The position numbers and the translations under genes were made by a program. A stretch of DNA of 64,000 nucleotides from Sphagnum compactum (taxonomy: Eukaryota; Bryophyta; Sphagnopsida; Sphagnales). This document shows positions 34,407 through 45,964 of this stretch, one piece after another; position 1 is the stretch's first letter; each line of letters starts with the position of its first letter. Under the pieces are notes generated by a model. It searched no databases, was not told the DNA's origin, and was given only the letters and a program-made list of their open reading frames with translations. The stretch is from assembly GCA_965153455.1 (NCBI GenBank), contig OZ234494.1, positions 17,918,001 to 17,982,000 of the forward strand, given 5' to 3'.

Positions 34407-36750
34407 CTACTTTGTTGCTACTTAGTAACCTGTTAATTTTAACATTCAGATCACATTCAGATCACAGGACTCAAGCCAATTTTTTGTGGGAGTAAATGCA
34501 ATGTAATCTTGGTCCCATTGCACTTATCATCAGATACAATATTGAGTCTAGCTTGCTCAATGACAACTAGTGGGCCCCTGTATTGGTGGCCCCAGTATAT
34601 TAAACCTCCTGTAAGGTCACCTACCCAATACTATTCTGGTCAAAGTGGGTTTAACTCCAGAGTTCTTGCAGAATCTTGCTAAATTCTATTCGATAATTTT
34701 AATATTAATTTCAGAGACAGAAACCACTCTACGTTAAATAGCTTTTGCTCTGTCGGTCCAAAAATTGTGCAATGATAAACATGCACACTGCCTCATCAAG
34801 GGCTTCCCAGCAGTAGCAAAAGTGGAGTGGTGGGGGGGGTGGGGGGGGAGGACACAACGTTGGAGGGTTACGGCATGGTCAGATTTAAACAAACACACAA
34901 AGAAAACAAATACCTATCTTAATAGATAGATTTGGCCTATTTCTCAGCGAAATCCATTAGTGTATTTGGAGGACACATTATATCTGTGAATATCCTCCCT
35001 CCTACAAAAGATGAGGGATTTTATGCCTACTTCTGAAGAGCGTGAGCGATCTTACACCTACTTCTAGGCTTAAGATCTGGCCTACTCTTGAGGAGTAGGT
35101 GTAAGAACTAAGAACCCTCCGCCTCCTACATCTCATAGTCTATGTATTTTTAGGTTCATGACAATGTTCACCTCGACCTTTGCTGTGGGTAAAGCCTATG
35201 GGTGGGGGGGGGCAGTTCCAAAACGTGGGGCCAGACTTGGCTACCCTCTCATCCTAGGCCCCTGATTTTCCCCACCCTCGGGCTTACCCTACACTTCTCC
35301 AACCTTCCAAAATCTCTAAAGTGGATGATTTATTCTTCACTGTCTTGAAAGTTTTACAGTTTTTAAAGTCCCATTTTATGTCCATCTCTGCTGAAAGCTT
35401 TAAAATTGTTTTTCTGAAGTCCAATAGGCATCTCTGCTGAAAATTTTACTGTTTTTCTAAAGTCCAATGTCCATCTCTGCAAAAAAAAGTTTGTTTTGAA
35501 AGTCCTATGTTCATCTCTGCTTTGCTGTGAACAATTGTAGGAATTTCTATTTCTGTAAGTACTACTGTTCCTTGTTTGGCTGACCATCTGACTTGAGAAG
35601 CAATTGTCATCATTATGCCCGTTTCCATCTCCGCATTGTTGTGATCAATTGGAAGAATTTATATGACTGTAAGAAGTAACTGTCACCTCAGGAATTCATA
35701 ACTTTTGCATGTGAGATGACTGTAGGCTTTTGTTTTCAGAGGAGGACAGACAAGATTGCTGATTTGTTCAAAAACAACATGTGAGTTTATAAAATATAAC
35801 ACTATACTATTTTTACAAACTTAATGTCAGAAAATTTTGATTTAGAAAGTTCCCTGGAATGGAGGAAGCTGGCAATACTCACTTAAAATGTTAAAATGCT
35901 AACAGCAAGGTGCAGAGGAAAATATGTGCAAAAGAGAGAGAGGTGAGCTCTTTCATTGTGGTTGAAGAAACTGGCCAAGTTTAGTAAATGGAGTAAAGAC
36001 AGACAGCGCAGAAACCAAAGATGTGAAAACAAAATCCCAGAACCTGAGATGTGAAAGAGATCCTCTCAATTTTGATGCTCAAAAGTACAACTAGAACAGG
36101 GTGACACTGATTTGCTGCCACCAAATAAAAGCCTGCCTAAGAAGCCTGCCGAAGAAGCTTTCACATCTGTGTACAAATAGATTTTGGTAAGACTCTGATC
36201 AGCAGGATCAGGCCACTCGTGCAACAAGAAGAAAAGAGATTTTGGTAAGACCCTATTGGCAGGATCCAACTCCGATGTAACAAGAAGAAGAGATTTTGGT
36301 AAGACCCTAATTAGCAGGATCAGAGCTCTGATGTAACAAGAAAAGAGATTTTGTTAAGACCCTAATTAGCAGGTTCAGACCTCTGATAGAATAAGAAGAA
36401 GCTAACTAATGTTACCTATTCAGATGTCAAATTCAACAACAAAAAATCAATCAATCAATCTGTTCATGAATAGTGGAATACAAAACATCCTTCAATTTAC
36501 ACCAACAATGGTGTATACTCATTGATCTCCTTTGCTTTTGAGTAGCGGGTCAAACAATGTGCCTGCAAATTTTCCAAGACCCAGATTCAAAACCTGATTA
36601 ATGTATTTTCTTCCACCCCCCACCACAGAGACTGGTTTCAGGGAACAAACCACAGTGCATTGCCATTACTGAAGATCACCTCAAAGCAAAGTTCCACATG
36701 AATTCAGAATTTTTCCTGTGCCGGCTGATCTCTTCATAATTAGCTAGGTT
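34407..36750. other. Intergenic region between convergent PHT4 and PQ-loop genes
   Basis: Holds the two 3' UTRs. It contains a G-run (34833-34850), a set of about four 50-60-bp repeats around GTCCATCTCTGCTGAAA (35340-35530), and four copies of a 52-58-bp unit starting AGATTTTGGTAAGAC (about 36178-36400). Nothing coding is supported. Confidence 0.6.
36178..36400. repeat. ~54-bp tandem repeat, four copies
   Basis: Copies begin GAGATTTTGGTAAGACCC near 36177, 36237, 36289 and 36345. Each contains AGCAGGATC and AACAAGAA. Similarity between copies is high but lengths vary. Confidence 0.8.
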
Positions 36751-39546
36751 TTAAATGTGTGAAATGTACTGACATAGCACAAGCAAACGGAAAAAACTCC
36801 TTTCCCTGATAGACATCCCATTCAGAGCAAAGATTGTGTAGGAATTAGGAGAGTTTGTATTGTCATGAACCTGTATAAGGAGAGCAAAGTCCAGAGATAC
36901 TGTTCCTAAGCTTCCTAGCAGCCATGGTGCCTTTCCAGCAAAGTCTTGCCTGCCACAAAAAAAAAAGAGTACTTTGCTCTTTCAAAGAAATGTCTGAATG
37001 TAGGACCACAGAAGATGATGCTTCAGAAGAGGAATGTGTTTCAGTAAAGAGTATCTAAGAGGCACCGATATAATTAAAATCACATGCCATAAAAAAGTAC
37101 TTTGCTCTTTCAAAGAAAACTCTGAATGAACATATGCAGGAAACAATGCTTCATAAGAGGATTGTGTTTTAGTAAAGAGTATATAAGAGGCACAATACCA
37201 AATAAAATCACATGCCATGAAAAGTACTTTGCTCTTTCAAAGAAAACTCTCAATGTACATACACGAGAACCATGCTTCAGAAGAGGAATGTGTTTTAGTA
37301 AAGAGTATTGAAGAGGCACCATAATAAGTAAAATCATATACCATGAATGAGTTCGCATCATGATAGCTGTACCATAAGTTAGATTGGCCATAATTGCACA
37401 TGTGACCATGGCCATTGACAGGCCTTCTGCAGATCCCCTTTGATTGTTCTTCACCAGCTGTGAAACCCGAGAACCCAAGTATAAAACTGAGGATCCCCAC
37501 CTGCAGATAAATGTTGAACAGGACAATTGAGAACCTCTTAGATAGCAGTGCAGAAATCACAGCATTTGTGTCAGGCTCACTACAGCTTGCAAAGGTTACA
37601 GTACAGGGAGAAGGAGTGCAAAATGGACATACCCAAGTGCAGTGCCACTGCCCTTCAGCCACCATAATCTTGGATTGTTGCCACAGATGGTCATCAATTT
37701 TCTTCCTGCCACTCCTACAGCTGAGCTCAGTCGTTGCTGACTACTCCATCCTAGTTGGTGAGTCACAGTTCCAACACAAAGCAGGCCGGTTACACTCGCC
37801 ACAGCTGTTGCAGCAAGGCGAACATTCTTCCTACATAGGTGCCAACTGTGAGATCCATGGTCAGTGATGATCGGTGGTCCAGTGGGTGGACCATACTCCA
37901 GCCCATACTTCATAACCACCTGACGCAGCTGCCGTCGCACAGCTGCTGAATCTTCTTGGATGGGTACAATTGGCTGAATCATGTGACCCTCTGAATTGAC
38001 TGTCACCTGATTCAGCAGGAGGGGCATTCTCTCTCCTTGTGGCAGCTTCTGTAGAGGGCCTTGCCTGGCTTTTGCTGTTGTAGCTTTCTCTGACCAACCT
38101 GTTACATATGTGATGTGATCAATACTTCCATTGGCAAGCTAGGCAGGGATAATAAAATGTGAATCCTCTCTTGAATTCTTCAACCTAGCCAAATACAAGA
38201 ACTCACAGTGTGGCAGTACTTGGTTGTGAAGCTAGAAGTAAAGTGCTTTATTTTATGTGCAAGCCCAACTTCCTGTCTCCATAGAAAGACTCAATCCTCA
38301 CAACTATGGGAGCAAGAACTGTTAACATCAGCCTCAGGAAAAATAATTGAGCCTGTTTTATAGAGACATTTGGTGAGTTTGTGTGAAGCTACTGGTGTTG
38401 CATAATTGACTTTGAGGCCAGAACTGACCTGCATCAGTGGTACCAAAGCATGGTGAAGTATGTATGGCACATAATGCATCAGGCTTCAGTCCATCATCAT
38501 CTATCACTGTGCTAAACTCATCCCCCTTCTCCATCCTGGGCATCTGATAATACATGTACTGTCCACACACACCAATTCAAATGTCACACAATCTGTTCAA
38601 TTGATCCATTACAGAGGAGAATTGATGAGAATTCATGAAGGGCAAACCAGGTCTTCCAAACGCTGGCACACAGTGAACCAAGGCAACTAACTTCAGCTTA
38701 AGGCACACACATTAGGTTGAGAATCATCAGAAGCCGTTTTGAAATAGGGGTTCGAAACATTATGCATAGCAACCAAAATACCTGGCTGATGATGAGAGAG
38801 TCAGCAAACATGAAGTACATAGCTGTCAAAGTTTCTGTCGCTAACTGATCACCCGTAAGAAGACAACCAAGCAGGTTGAAAGAGTCCCCCTGCATGCACA
38901 TCATTAGTTCTTTGTCAAGCCCAGTTCCAGACATTGTCCTGAGATTAGAATCTGCTGGCATTGCCAAGGGCACCCACGTACAGGAAAATAAATACAAATA
39001 AAAAACCCTGTTGTACTGAGGTTCAGATGGGTTCAAACTGTGATGGAGTCAACGACAAAAAACAAAAGAAGAGATACTACACGGCCTCTCCAGCAAAACC
39101 AGGGATTGCTGTGACTACAATCACAGAAAAAAAGAGGAGCTCCAGTTAACCCTGAAGTCTTAAACCCCAAACTACATTCTTGGCCCAATAGTCTACAGAG
39201 AAAACCCCAAATGCTTCATATCCTTGCACATCCAAACAGACTGTTTTCGCAATGTTATGAGAATTCAGCAAAGGGATGAAAAGTGGATACACATGAAGGT
39301 GATACTTACTGCAAGCCACTGGAAGAGGAACCAAGGAGACAGTGCTTCTGCACTTTGCAATCTCCAGTTGCTGATGAACTGAGGCAGTTGTGCAACGATC
39401 CAGAACAGCATTGAGGACAAACCGATGAGGAAAGCAGCCATTTCCCATGATGTGTACACACAATCCCCGAACCATGCCTGTATCCACAGGTTGGCTCCTA
39501 ATATGCATCCACAAGGTTGTTGAACGCTGTCTCCTCCTCCATACAT
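36751..39546 (-). CDS. PQ-loop repeat transporter (YPQ/PQLC2-like vacuolar amino-acid carrier)
   Basis: Six exons on the minus strand join in phase to 432 residues: 39546-39310, 38889-38782, 38558-38429, 38098-37633, 37500-37342 and 36949-36751. The architecture is two three-helix MtN3/PQ-loop bundles: residues about 35-117, then about 280-400. A cytosolic loop of about 150 residues separates them. The first PQ motif is intact (AQLPQF, P55-Q56). The second reads GSRVSQLVKN, so its proline is replaced by serine (S327-Q328). Other hallmarks are GCLLTGDQL, NLTYGTAI and PWLLGSLGTVSLDFALL. Family members export cationic amino acids from vacuoles or lysosomes and sit in the tonoplast; substrate and location here are inferred. 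The start is the first in-frame ATG. The last intron is mostly three 127-bp repeats. Confidence 0.85.
36968..37349. repeat. 127-bp tandem triplication filling the last PQ-loop intron
   Basis: Copies start AGTACTTTGCTCTTTCAAAG at 36968, 37096 and 37223. The last copy overlaps the end of exon 5 and its GT donor (37341-37340). In the other copies the matching dinucleotide is GC. Confidence 0.88.
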
Positions 39547-41565
39547 GTCTTCTGCTGCTGCTGCTGCTGCTGCTATTACTATTATTGCAAAGCCGGAATT
39601 GCAGCAGTATCTATCTGTCCTTATTCCTCTTCAAGAAATTGCGAACAAGACTTTGTCGAACCAAATTTCTTCAAACTTCTTGTACTTTTCAAGGAGGAGG
39701 AGGAGAGAGCCACATCCATCAATGTCAGGCGGAAGAAAGGCGCATTATCTCGACGTTGTTGCAACAAACACTTACTTACTGGATTCCTCTATCCCTCCTT
39801 CAAATCTCGTATTGCCGGGACACGACAAAACCCCCCACAATGCAAAAGGCACTCGCTGTCTTTAAGATCCAGCTAGAAACGCAGCGGCAGCCTTGTAAAC
39901 CGTGTTACTACAACAACCAGCCATGGAATCTCCAACTAAAAACAAGAACAAAATCCCGAAGACACAGAATGCGAGAGAGAAAAACACACAAAAACACACA
40001 CACACAAAGACGGCGAAATTCTTCAATCTCGCAAGAAGCACTGGCCGACGACTTCCAGGGGGCAGCAGCACACCGCAAAAGACTTGCAACACGCTTTCTT
40101 TGTACTGCTGCACCAATTCACGCGCTGCTGCTGCTGCTGCTGCTGCTTCTTCTTCTTCTTCTTCTTCTTTCCTTGTGCATAATAGTCATTCAAATATTTT
40201 TCGAGAAGAGAACAACAAGAAGAAGACTAAGAAGAAGAAGAAGAAGGAGAAGAAGAAGAAGGAAGGAAGGAAGGAATTGTGGAGCGTCGTCGTCGTCATG
40301 GGCCCGTGCAAGCGCGATGGGTCGTCGTCGCGGAGACGCTGCGACACAAAAGCGTGCACGGAACACAACGAGAAACATACACACACACACAAAGCCCAAT
40401 AACGGCAGCCGCCGTCGTCGGAACCTACTACTTACTATAACCATTCCACACACGCATTCTGTGCCAGAAAGTCCAAATATAGGTCATAGCTACCTACCAC
40501 AGACCTAGTTATAGCTATATAATAGCTACCTACCAACACACCTAAGAACTAACTGTTTTTAACTATTATTGCCTACTACCTAGTTGGAATAGAATTCCAG
40601 AATGCGTATTCTTGTAGCAGCTGGAAGTCCCCAATTCCATACACCTATTACACAGAATTAGCTGGAAGTCCCAATTCCATACACCTATTACACAAAAGAA
40701 ACTGTGTAATAGCTACCTACTACTAGATGGAGTAAATTCCACCTGCATATTCTGTTGCGGAAAAGTTCAATTCCACACACCTAAATAAAATAACTGTGTA
40801 ATAGTCAGCTTCCCTGCCTACTTGGAAATTTGATTCCACCTGGAATACCTATTATAATGATGGCTACCTACTAACACACCTAGGAAGTGCCTATATGTAG
40901 GTGGTAGCTGCCTATTAGTTGGGAGTAGATTCCAGATACGTATTCTGTAGCCGAAAAAAGTCCAATTCTACACACCATTATTAAATTACTTGTGTAATGG
41001 CTACTTACCCTGCTATTCGGAATCTATTCGGAATCGATTCCTGGCAGATGCAAATTCTGTAACTGAAGGTTCCAATTCCACACACCTAGTGACCTATTTT
41101 ACGATTCCACACAACTAGTAAACCGTGGACTTGCTACTAATTGCAATTTGTGAGATTCTAATTCCTTTTCTGTGTCTTTTGTTTGCGGTTGGTTGTGAGT
41201 TTCAATCATCCATGAAAGCCTCAATGAGATTATGTGTGAAGTTTTGCGGCTAATCAAGCAAGTCGGTGTTCATGCAGTCCTCCTCACCCACACAAACCCA
41301 CCATTCCACTCGCCCGCCCCCCCCCCCAAAAGAAAAAAAACAACCCTAATCAACAATTGCCAAAACTTTCATGATGCACAAAAGATGCAAATTGTGTCTG
41401 AGGAACGACAAGATGCATTTGGGTAATGGTTATGGACCCAGAACGACAAACTGTTAAATGGGGAGATTGAGATTGCTGGTAATCTGTTACATGTTAGAGA
41501 CTTCATAGTTCCACACTTTGGGCAAGGAAGAAGAAGAAGAAGAAGAAGAAGAAGAAGAAGAAGAT
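39547..41565. other. Intergenic region upstream of PQ-loop gene, downstream of PPR gene
   Basis: Contains GCT/CTT and AAG microsatellite tracts (40125-40275) that generate long low-complexity ORFs. It also contains repeated phrases (GGAAGTCCCAATTCCATACAC, CCTACCTAC) at 40480-41110 forming a degenerate repeat of about 60 bp, and an AAG-type run at 41527-41564. Probable PQ-loop promoter near 39,550-39,900. No gene is supported. Confidence 0.55.
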
Positions 41566-42508
41566 TCAATCAGTTGAAGAAGCAATAGAGGGAAGGGAGA
41601 CGACAGAGTCATGCAAGTCAGTCAAGTCGTTGAGTAGTTTGATAGCTTCATCTGATTCAGCAACTTGTTGCATGAGATAGGCATATGTGTCAGCACTTGC
41701 ACTACCTCCTGCCTCTTTCATCTCCTCCAATAATTGTAACAATGCCTCGTATTGTCCCAGCTCCGCATACTTTAGAAGCAAAATGTCCCATGTCCCCTGT
41801 CACCACCAACAAAGAATTAAAATTGGATGTGGTGAATAAGCAAACCATAGAAAATTCACCTCTCTCTCAATCCAAATAGCCACCTGCAATTGTGATCGCC
41901 CCTATAACAAATAAGCAAGATACTTATGTACTATGGAATCGTCAAGCCCCCCTGCCCATTCTGTTGGGTAAGGTGCCTGGTGAGCTGTTAGGGTGAGCTA
42001 GGTGACTGCACCCAACATAATGGGCCAGGGCAAGACCATTCCATGACATAAGGGTCTGAGGTGCCAGACTCAACAATTTTCAAAAAAAAAAAATAAATTC
42101 ATGTTGAACAGAGATGATTTTGGTGAGTACTTATTACGAGTGTGTGGAAGATCATCACCAGAAGATTATGTCATATAATGTGGTCAAGAAAATAACATAA
42201 TCTGCCACCCCGGACTAAATGACAAGAAATAAAAAGGGATGGAAGGGACAGAGAAATCAGTTTTTACTTGTGAAGGTCTCAAGCTGACTTTTTTCATGAA
42301 TTCCCAAGCCTCTTTAACAGCCTCCATATTTCCTGCTTCAGAGAATGCTTGAATGAATCGTTCCATGGAGCGTGGTGACAATGATCGTCCTGATGCCTGC
42401 CGCACATAATAATTACAAAAAAATTAAAAAATTAAAATATTAGTCTTGTTGTCACCACAGACAAGGTTCACATTTTTTGACTTCACAGATTCAGTAAATA
42501 AAAGAGTG

Positions 42509-42543
<35 letters not shown>

Positions 42544-44742
42544 CGCTATACAGGGAACTTGCCTTGAGTTCTAGGAAGGTGGCGTAAGCATCATCGAGAC
42601 GATTATGCACTATGAGTGCAGATATAACAGTGTGTAATGAAAGATTGCTGGGTGCAATGCCTCGCTCCTTCATTACGCCGAACATGTGCCACATCTCATC
42701 CACTTTGTCTATTTTCATAAGGCCTTGAAACAAAGCATTGTACGTCGCCTGATCACACATTAAAGAAGGGGAATTAAGATTGGATGGTAATAATAATGCT
42801 TCCAAACTGCTACACAACCCCCCAATACATAACCCCAACACCTGAAGTGGAGTGAAGTGAAGTGAAGAGAGAAAGGAGGACACTACTAGATTGACTGACC
42901 TCATTTGGGCGGTGGCCCCGGATTTCCATATCTTGGAGCGTGGTCAGGGCTAAGTCATAGAGGTCTTCTTTGGCAAAGTACCCGATAAGTATATTGAAGG
43001 TGCCACGGTCAGGTGTGCAACCTTCTGTATCCATCTTGCGCAAAGTGGCCATAACGCCATCCATGTAGCCAGCATTGCAGTAAACTTTCAACAAGGTATT
43101 GAACAGGAGGATGTCACACTCGCCTTTCGCTCTCTTATTAATCTCCGTCACCAATTTCTCAACCACCTCTATCTGCCCTACTCTGGCATACGCTGAAAGT
43201 AAAATACTGTAGCCTATACTGCCTGCACAACAACATTCCAATCAACCCTTTAATACCCATTGCTCCAGTCTGATGATAGAAAAAAATTATGACAGAGATT
43301 GAGCACAAGAAGAGGTTACTGATATGGACATTGACCACAAAACTGCAATGAACTTCCTCAAAAGGAAAACACACAGGCATACCTGGTTTGATGCCTTTGG
43401 CCTGCATCTTATCGAACATTTCGTGAGCCTCCTGGACACGGTCCACTTTTGCATATGCATCCATCATAGAGCAATATGAGACCTGTGAGAGAGACACTGG
43501 CAAAATCTCAGGATCAAAGGAACAAAGCCGCCGAAATCTGTTACCATAAGGGATGATGAAATTAATTTCTTCTGAACACACAAGTTCATGTGGTACCCAA
43601 GAAACAGAATACGCATATGCCAATAGTATATACAGAAGTTATGGGCAGCTGCTTACCATGTCAGGTTGTAAGCCTGCAGTCTGGACATCCTCAAATATTT
43701 TCCGAGCCTTGTCAGGCTGTTTGCTATTTGCATAAGCATTAATCAATGAATTGTACACAACCTGTGATTGCAAAAACAGACATAGTTTTTTGTCAATCAG
43801 ACTAGACACCAATGAAGGAGCTGATATCAAAGAAAAGGAAAATGGACCACATCCAAAGATTCTCCCACCATACATGCATACATAGATACTCAAAAAGCAA
43901 AAAGTTGGTGTACCAGATTGGGAGTGAGGCCTGCAGCTTGAATTTGATGTAAAACTTCTTCTGCGTCAGCATGCTTGCCTTTGCATGCAAAAGTATTAAG
44001 CAATGCACTGTAGTGGAAGAGGTTGGGTGCCACTCCTGCTCTTTGCATTTCCCCAAATATCGCCCTTGCTTCTTCTTCCAGTCCATGTGATGCACAAACG
44101 TTGATGAGTGCCCCATATGTGACTGAATCTTGTTTGATATCCCTAGCATCCATCTCTTGGAGAAAGATTTGTGCCTTTGTATATCCATCTCGAGTTTTTG
44201 CACAACCTGCAATTAACTGAAAACACCTGACAAATTGGTTTAAGCATATTTTACTATTGCCTTGACAAAAACTCTTTCAAACCAACCGTCATCCTCTACA
44301 AATAAATTCTGGCTTCATTTATGCACCACTGAAAACGCCCCCAACAATGAACACAACTGTAATCTATGAGCTTGGAGAGAGGTTTTGTGTAAAGTGGTGT
44401 CGATATTTACTATTTACCGTGCTGTATGTGATGAGGTCTGGCTGCAGACCGTCGACTTTCATTTGTTCGAAAAGACGTAATGCTTTATCGACTTTGCCAT
44501 TGTAAACAAGTGTGCTCAGGATAGAATTGCAGACAAACACGTTGCAGCGCAGAGGATCCAAAACTGGCAACTCATTGAAGATGTACAGAGCTCTCTCTGC
44601 TCGGCCTGCCTTTCCCAACATGGAGAAGAAGCTTGTGTATGTTGGAGCTGATAATTTTTCCCTCTCTTTCATCCAATCAAACAGCTGTGCATGCATCCCA
44701 CAAGGTAAAGAAGAATAGTTTAAGCTTTTTGCTGCTGCTGCT

Positions 44743-44788
<46 letters not shown>

Positions 44789-45964
44789 GGACAAGCAGGT
44801 TTGTTGCAATAGTACAAAATCCCCAAAAACCCATAATCCTAATTTTCTTCTTCATTCTCTCCAGAGCATAAATTAATCTCTCTGGGAGAAGAAGGTCTGT
44901 TGCTCTTGTACAAAATAGCCAAAAACCCTTAACCCTAATTTTTCTTCTTCTTTTTCTCCAGAACAGAAATTCATTTGCAATTGTTTCCTGATGGAAAGAA
45001 GAAGAACGAGAAGAAGACAAGAAGGAAGTACCACACAAGCATCTTCCCATCTCCTCAATCGACCAAACCGTCGCAAAACTGCATTCAAGTCCATGGTCTC
45101 CAAACTGTCACCAACTCTGTGGGCGGATAGACAACAGCATTTGTTAGGCAATGCAATACATACATAATACAAGCAGATCTCTTTTGTTTGAGGAAGGATT
45201 TGGTGAAACGCAATTCACAGATTTTTTCTTCTTCTTCTTCTTCTGTGATACTAACCCTAAACTTGGGCGGGCAGGTGGATGGGTGGGGTGGGGGAGATTG
45301 GAAATGTAACAAACCTGGAAAGGGCAGCTGCAACATCCTCCGCAGTTTGAAGGTCCAGAATGGCAGCTCTTCTCTCAGCCCAGGAGATTTTGCCAGGCTG
45401 CACTTTCCTGTCAGGACTAACCCACAAATACTTGTTCAACGTGGTGGACTGCTCTTCTTTCCTTTCCGAAATCTTGAGCAGATCTTGTGTCCTGAATGCA
45501 CTTCCACTGGGATTCACCCAAACATCTCTCCTTGTTGTTCTACTTGAAGAATTCATCATCACCGACTCCATACTACTACTATTCTCTGCTGCTGAAAACC
45601 CTAACTGCTCAGAAGAAGAACTACTAGTATCGACCGCAGAAGAACTCCTGCTGCTACTGCTGCTGTCGCTACTACTACTACTACTTCCCTCCTGCAGCAG
45701 CAGCATTGGTGGAACCTCTTGAACATCCCTATCGTTCACAGAAGAAGAAGAAGGAGAAGGAGAAGACTGGTCTTGTTGTACAGTCTCCAAGCCTGCTCGA
45801 GGAGGTCCTCCAATTCTTCTCGAGGTCCGCCATTGACAAGCTACCCCGCCTCCCTGCGACACAAACTCCGTTGAAGAAGGCAAGCGCGTCGTCCCTGCAA
45901 AGTACCCCAAATGGTGAGGCGATGCTGCACTGCCCACTACTGGCAGCAACATACTTTGCAGCAT
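41566..45964 (-). CDS. P-class pentatricopeptide repeat protein, probably organellar
   Basis: Ten exons join in phase to 792 residues: 45964-45315, 45116-45032, 44684-44418, 44216-43914, 43761-43657, 43482-43383, 43222-42900, 42748-42563, 42396-42268 and 41796-41566. The first 150 residues are Ser-rich with Arg residues and fit a transit peptide. About ten canonical 35-residue PPR motifs follow, such as VTYGALINVCASHGLEEEA, VVYNSLINAYANSKQPDKA and VSYCSMMDAYAKVDRVQEA. No E, DYW or SMR domain is present, so it is P-class. Such proteins bind organellar RNA to stabilise, splice or help translate it; the target cannot be read here. Several exon junctions fall at PPR motif borders. One intron has a GC donor (after 42563). 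Confidence 0.88.
42397..42562 (-). other. Intron-proximal GC donor (GC-AG intron) in the PPR gene
   Basis: The exon ends CTCAAG at 42563 and the intron begins GCAAGT, a perfect GC-AG consensus donor. It ends GTGCGGCAG before 42396. Both flanking exons keep phase 0 and continue the PPR array. The intron also holds a (TG)n microsatellite at 42513-42539. Confidence 0.85.
44744..44785. repeat. (TC)n microsatellite in PPR intron 2
   Basis: About 21 CT dinucleotides, preceded by GCTGCTGCTGCT. It lies in the intron between 45032 and 44684. Confidence 0.95.

Noticed and set aside
36982-37218. Minus-strand ORF with repeated YSLLKHIPLLKH-type segments
   Set aside because: It is the 127-bp intronic triplication read in one frame and lies within the PQ-loop intron.
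39862-40453. Phe/Leu-rich minus ORFs that look like transmembrane proteins
   Set aside because: Low-complexity AAG/GAA tracts read as Phe and Leu; not a membrane protein.
39447-40508. 353-codon plus-strand ORF, Leu/Arg-rich
   Set aside because: Composed of GCT, CTT and AAG microsatellites (40120-40280). All frames on both strands are open there and no domain is seen.
45360-45722. Plus-strand ORF with a Leu-rich stretch
   Set aside because: Complement of the Ser-rich first exon of the PPR gene.
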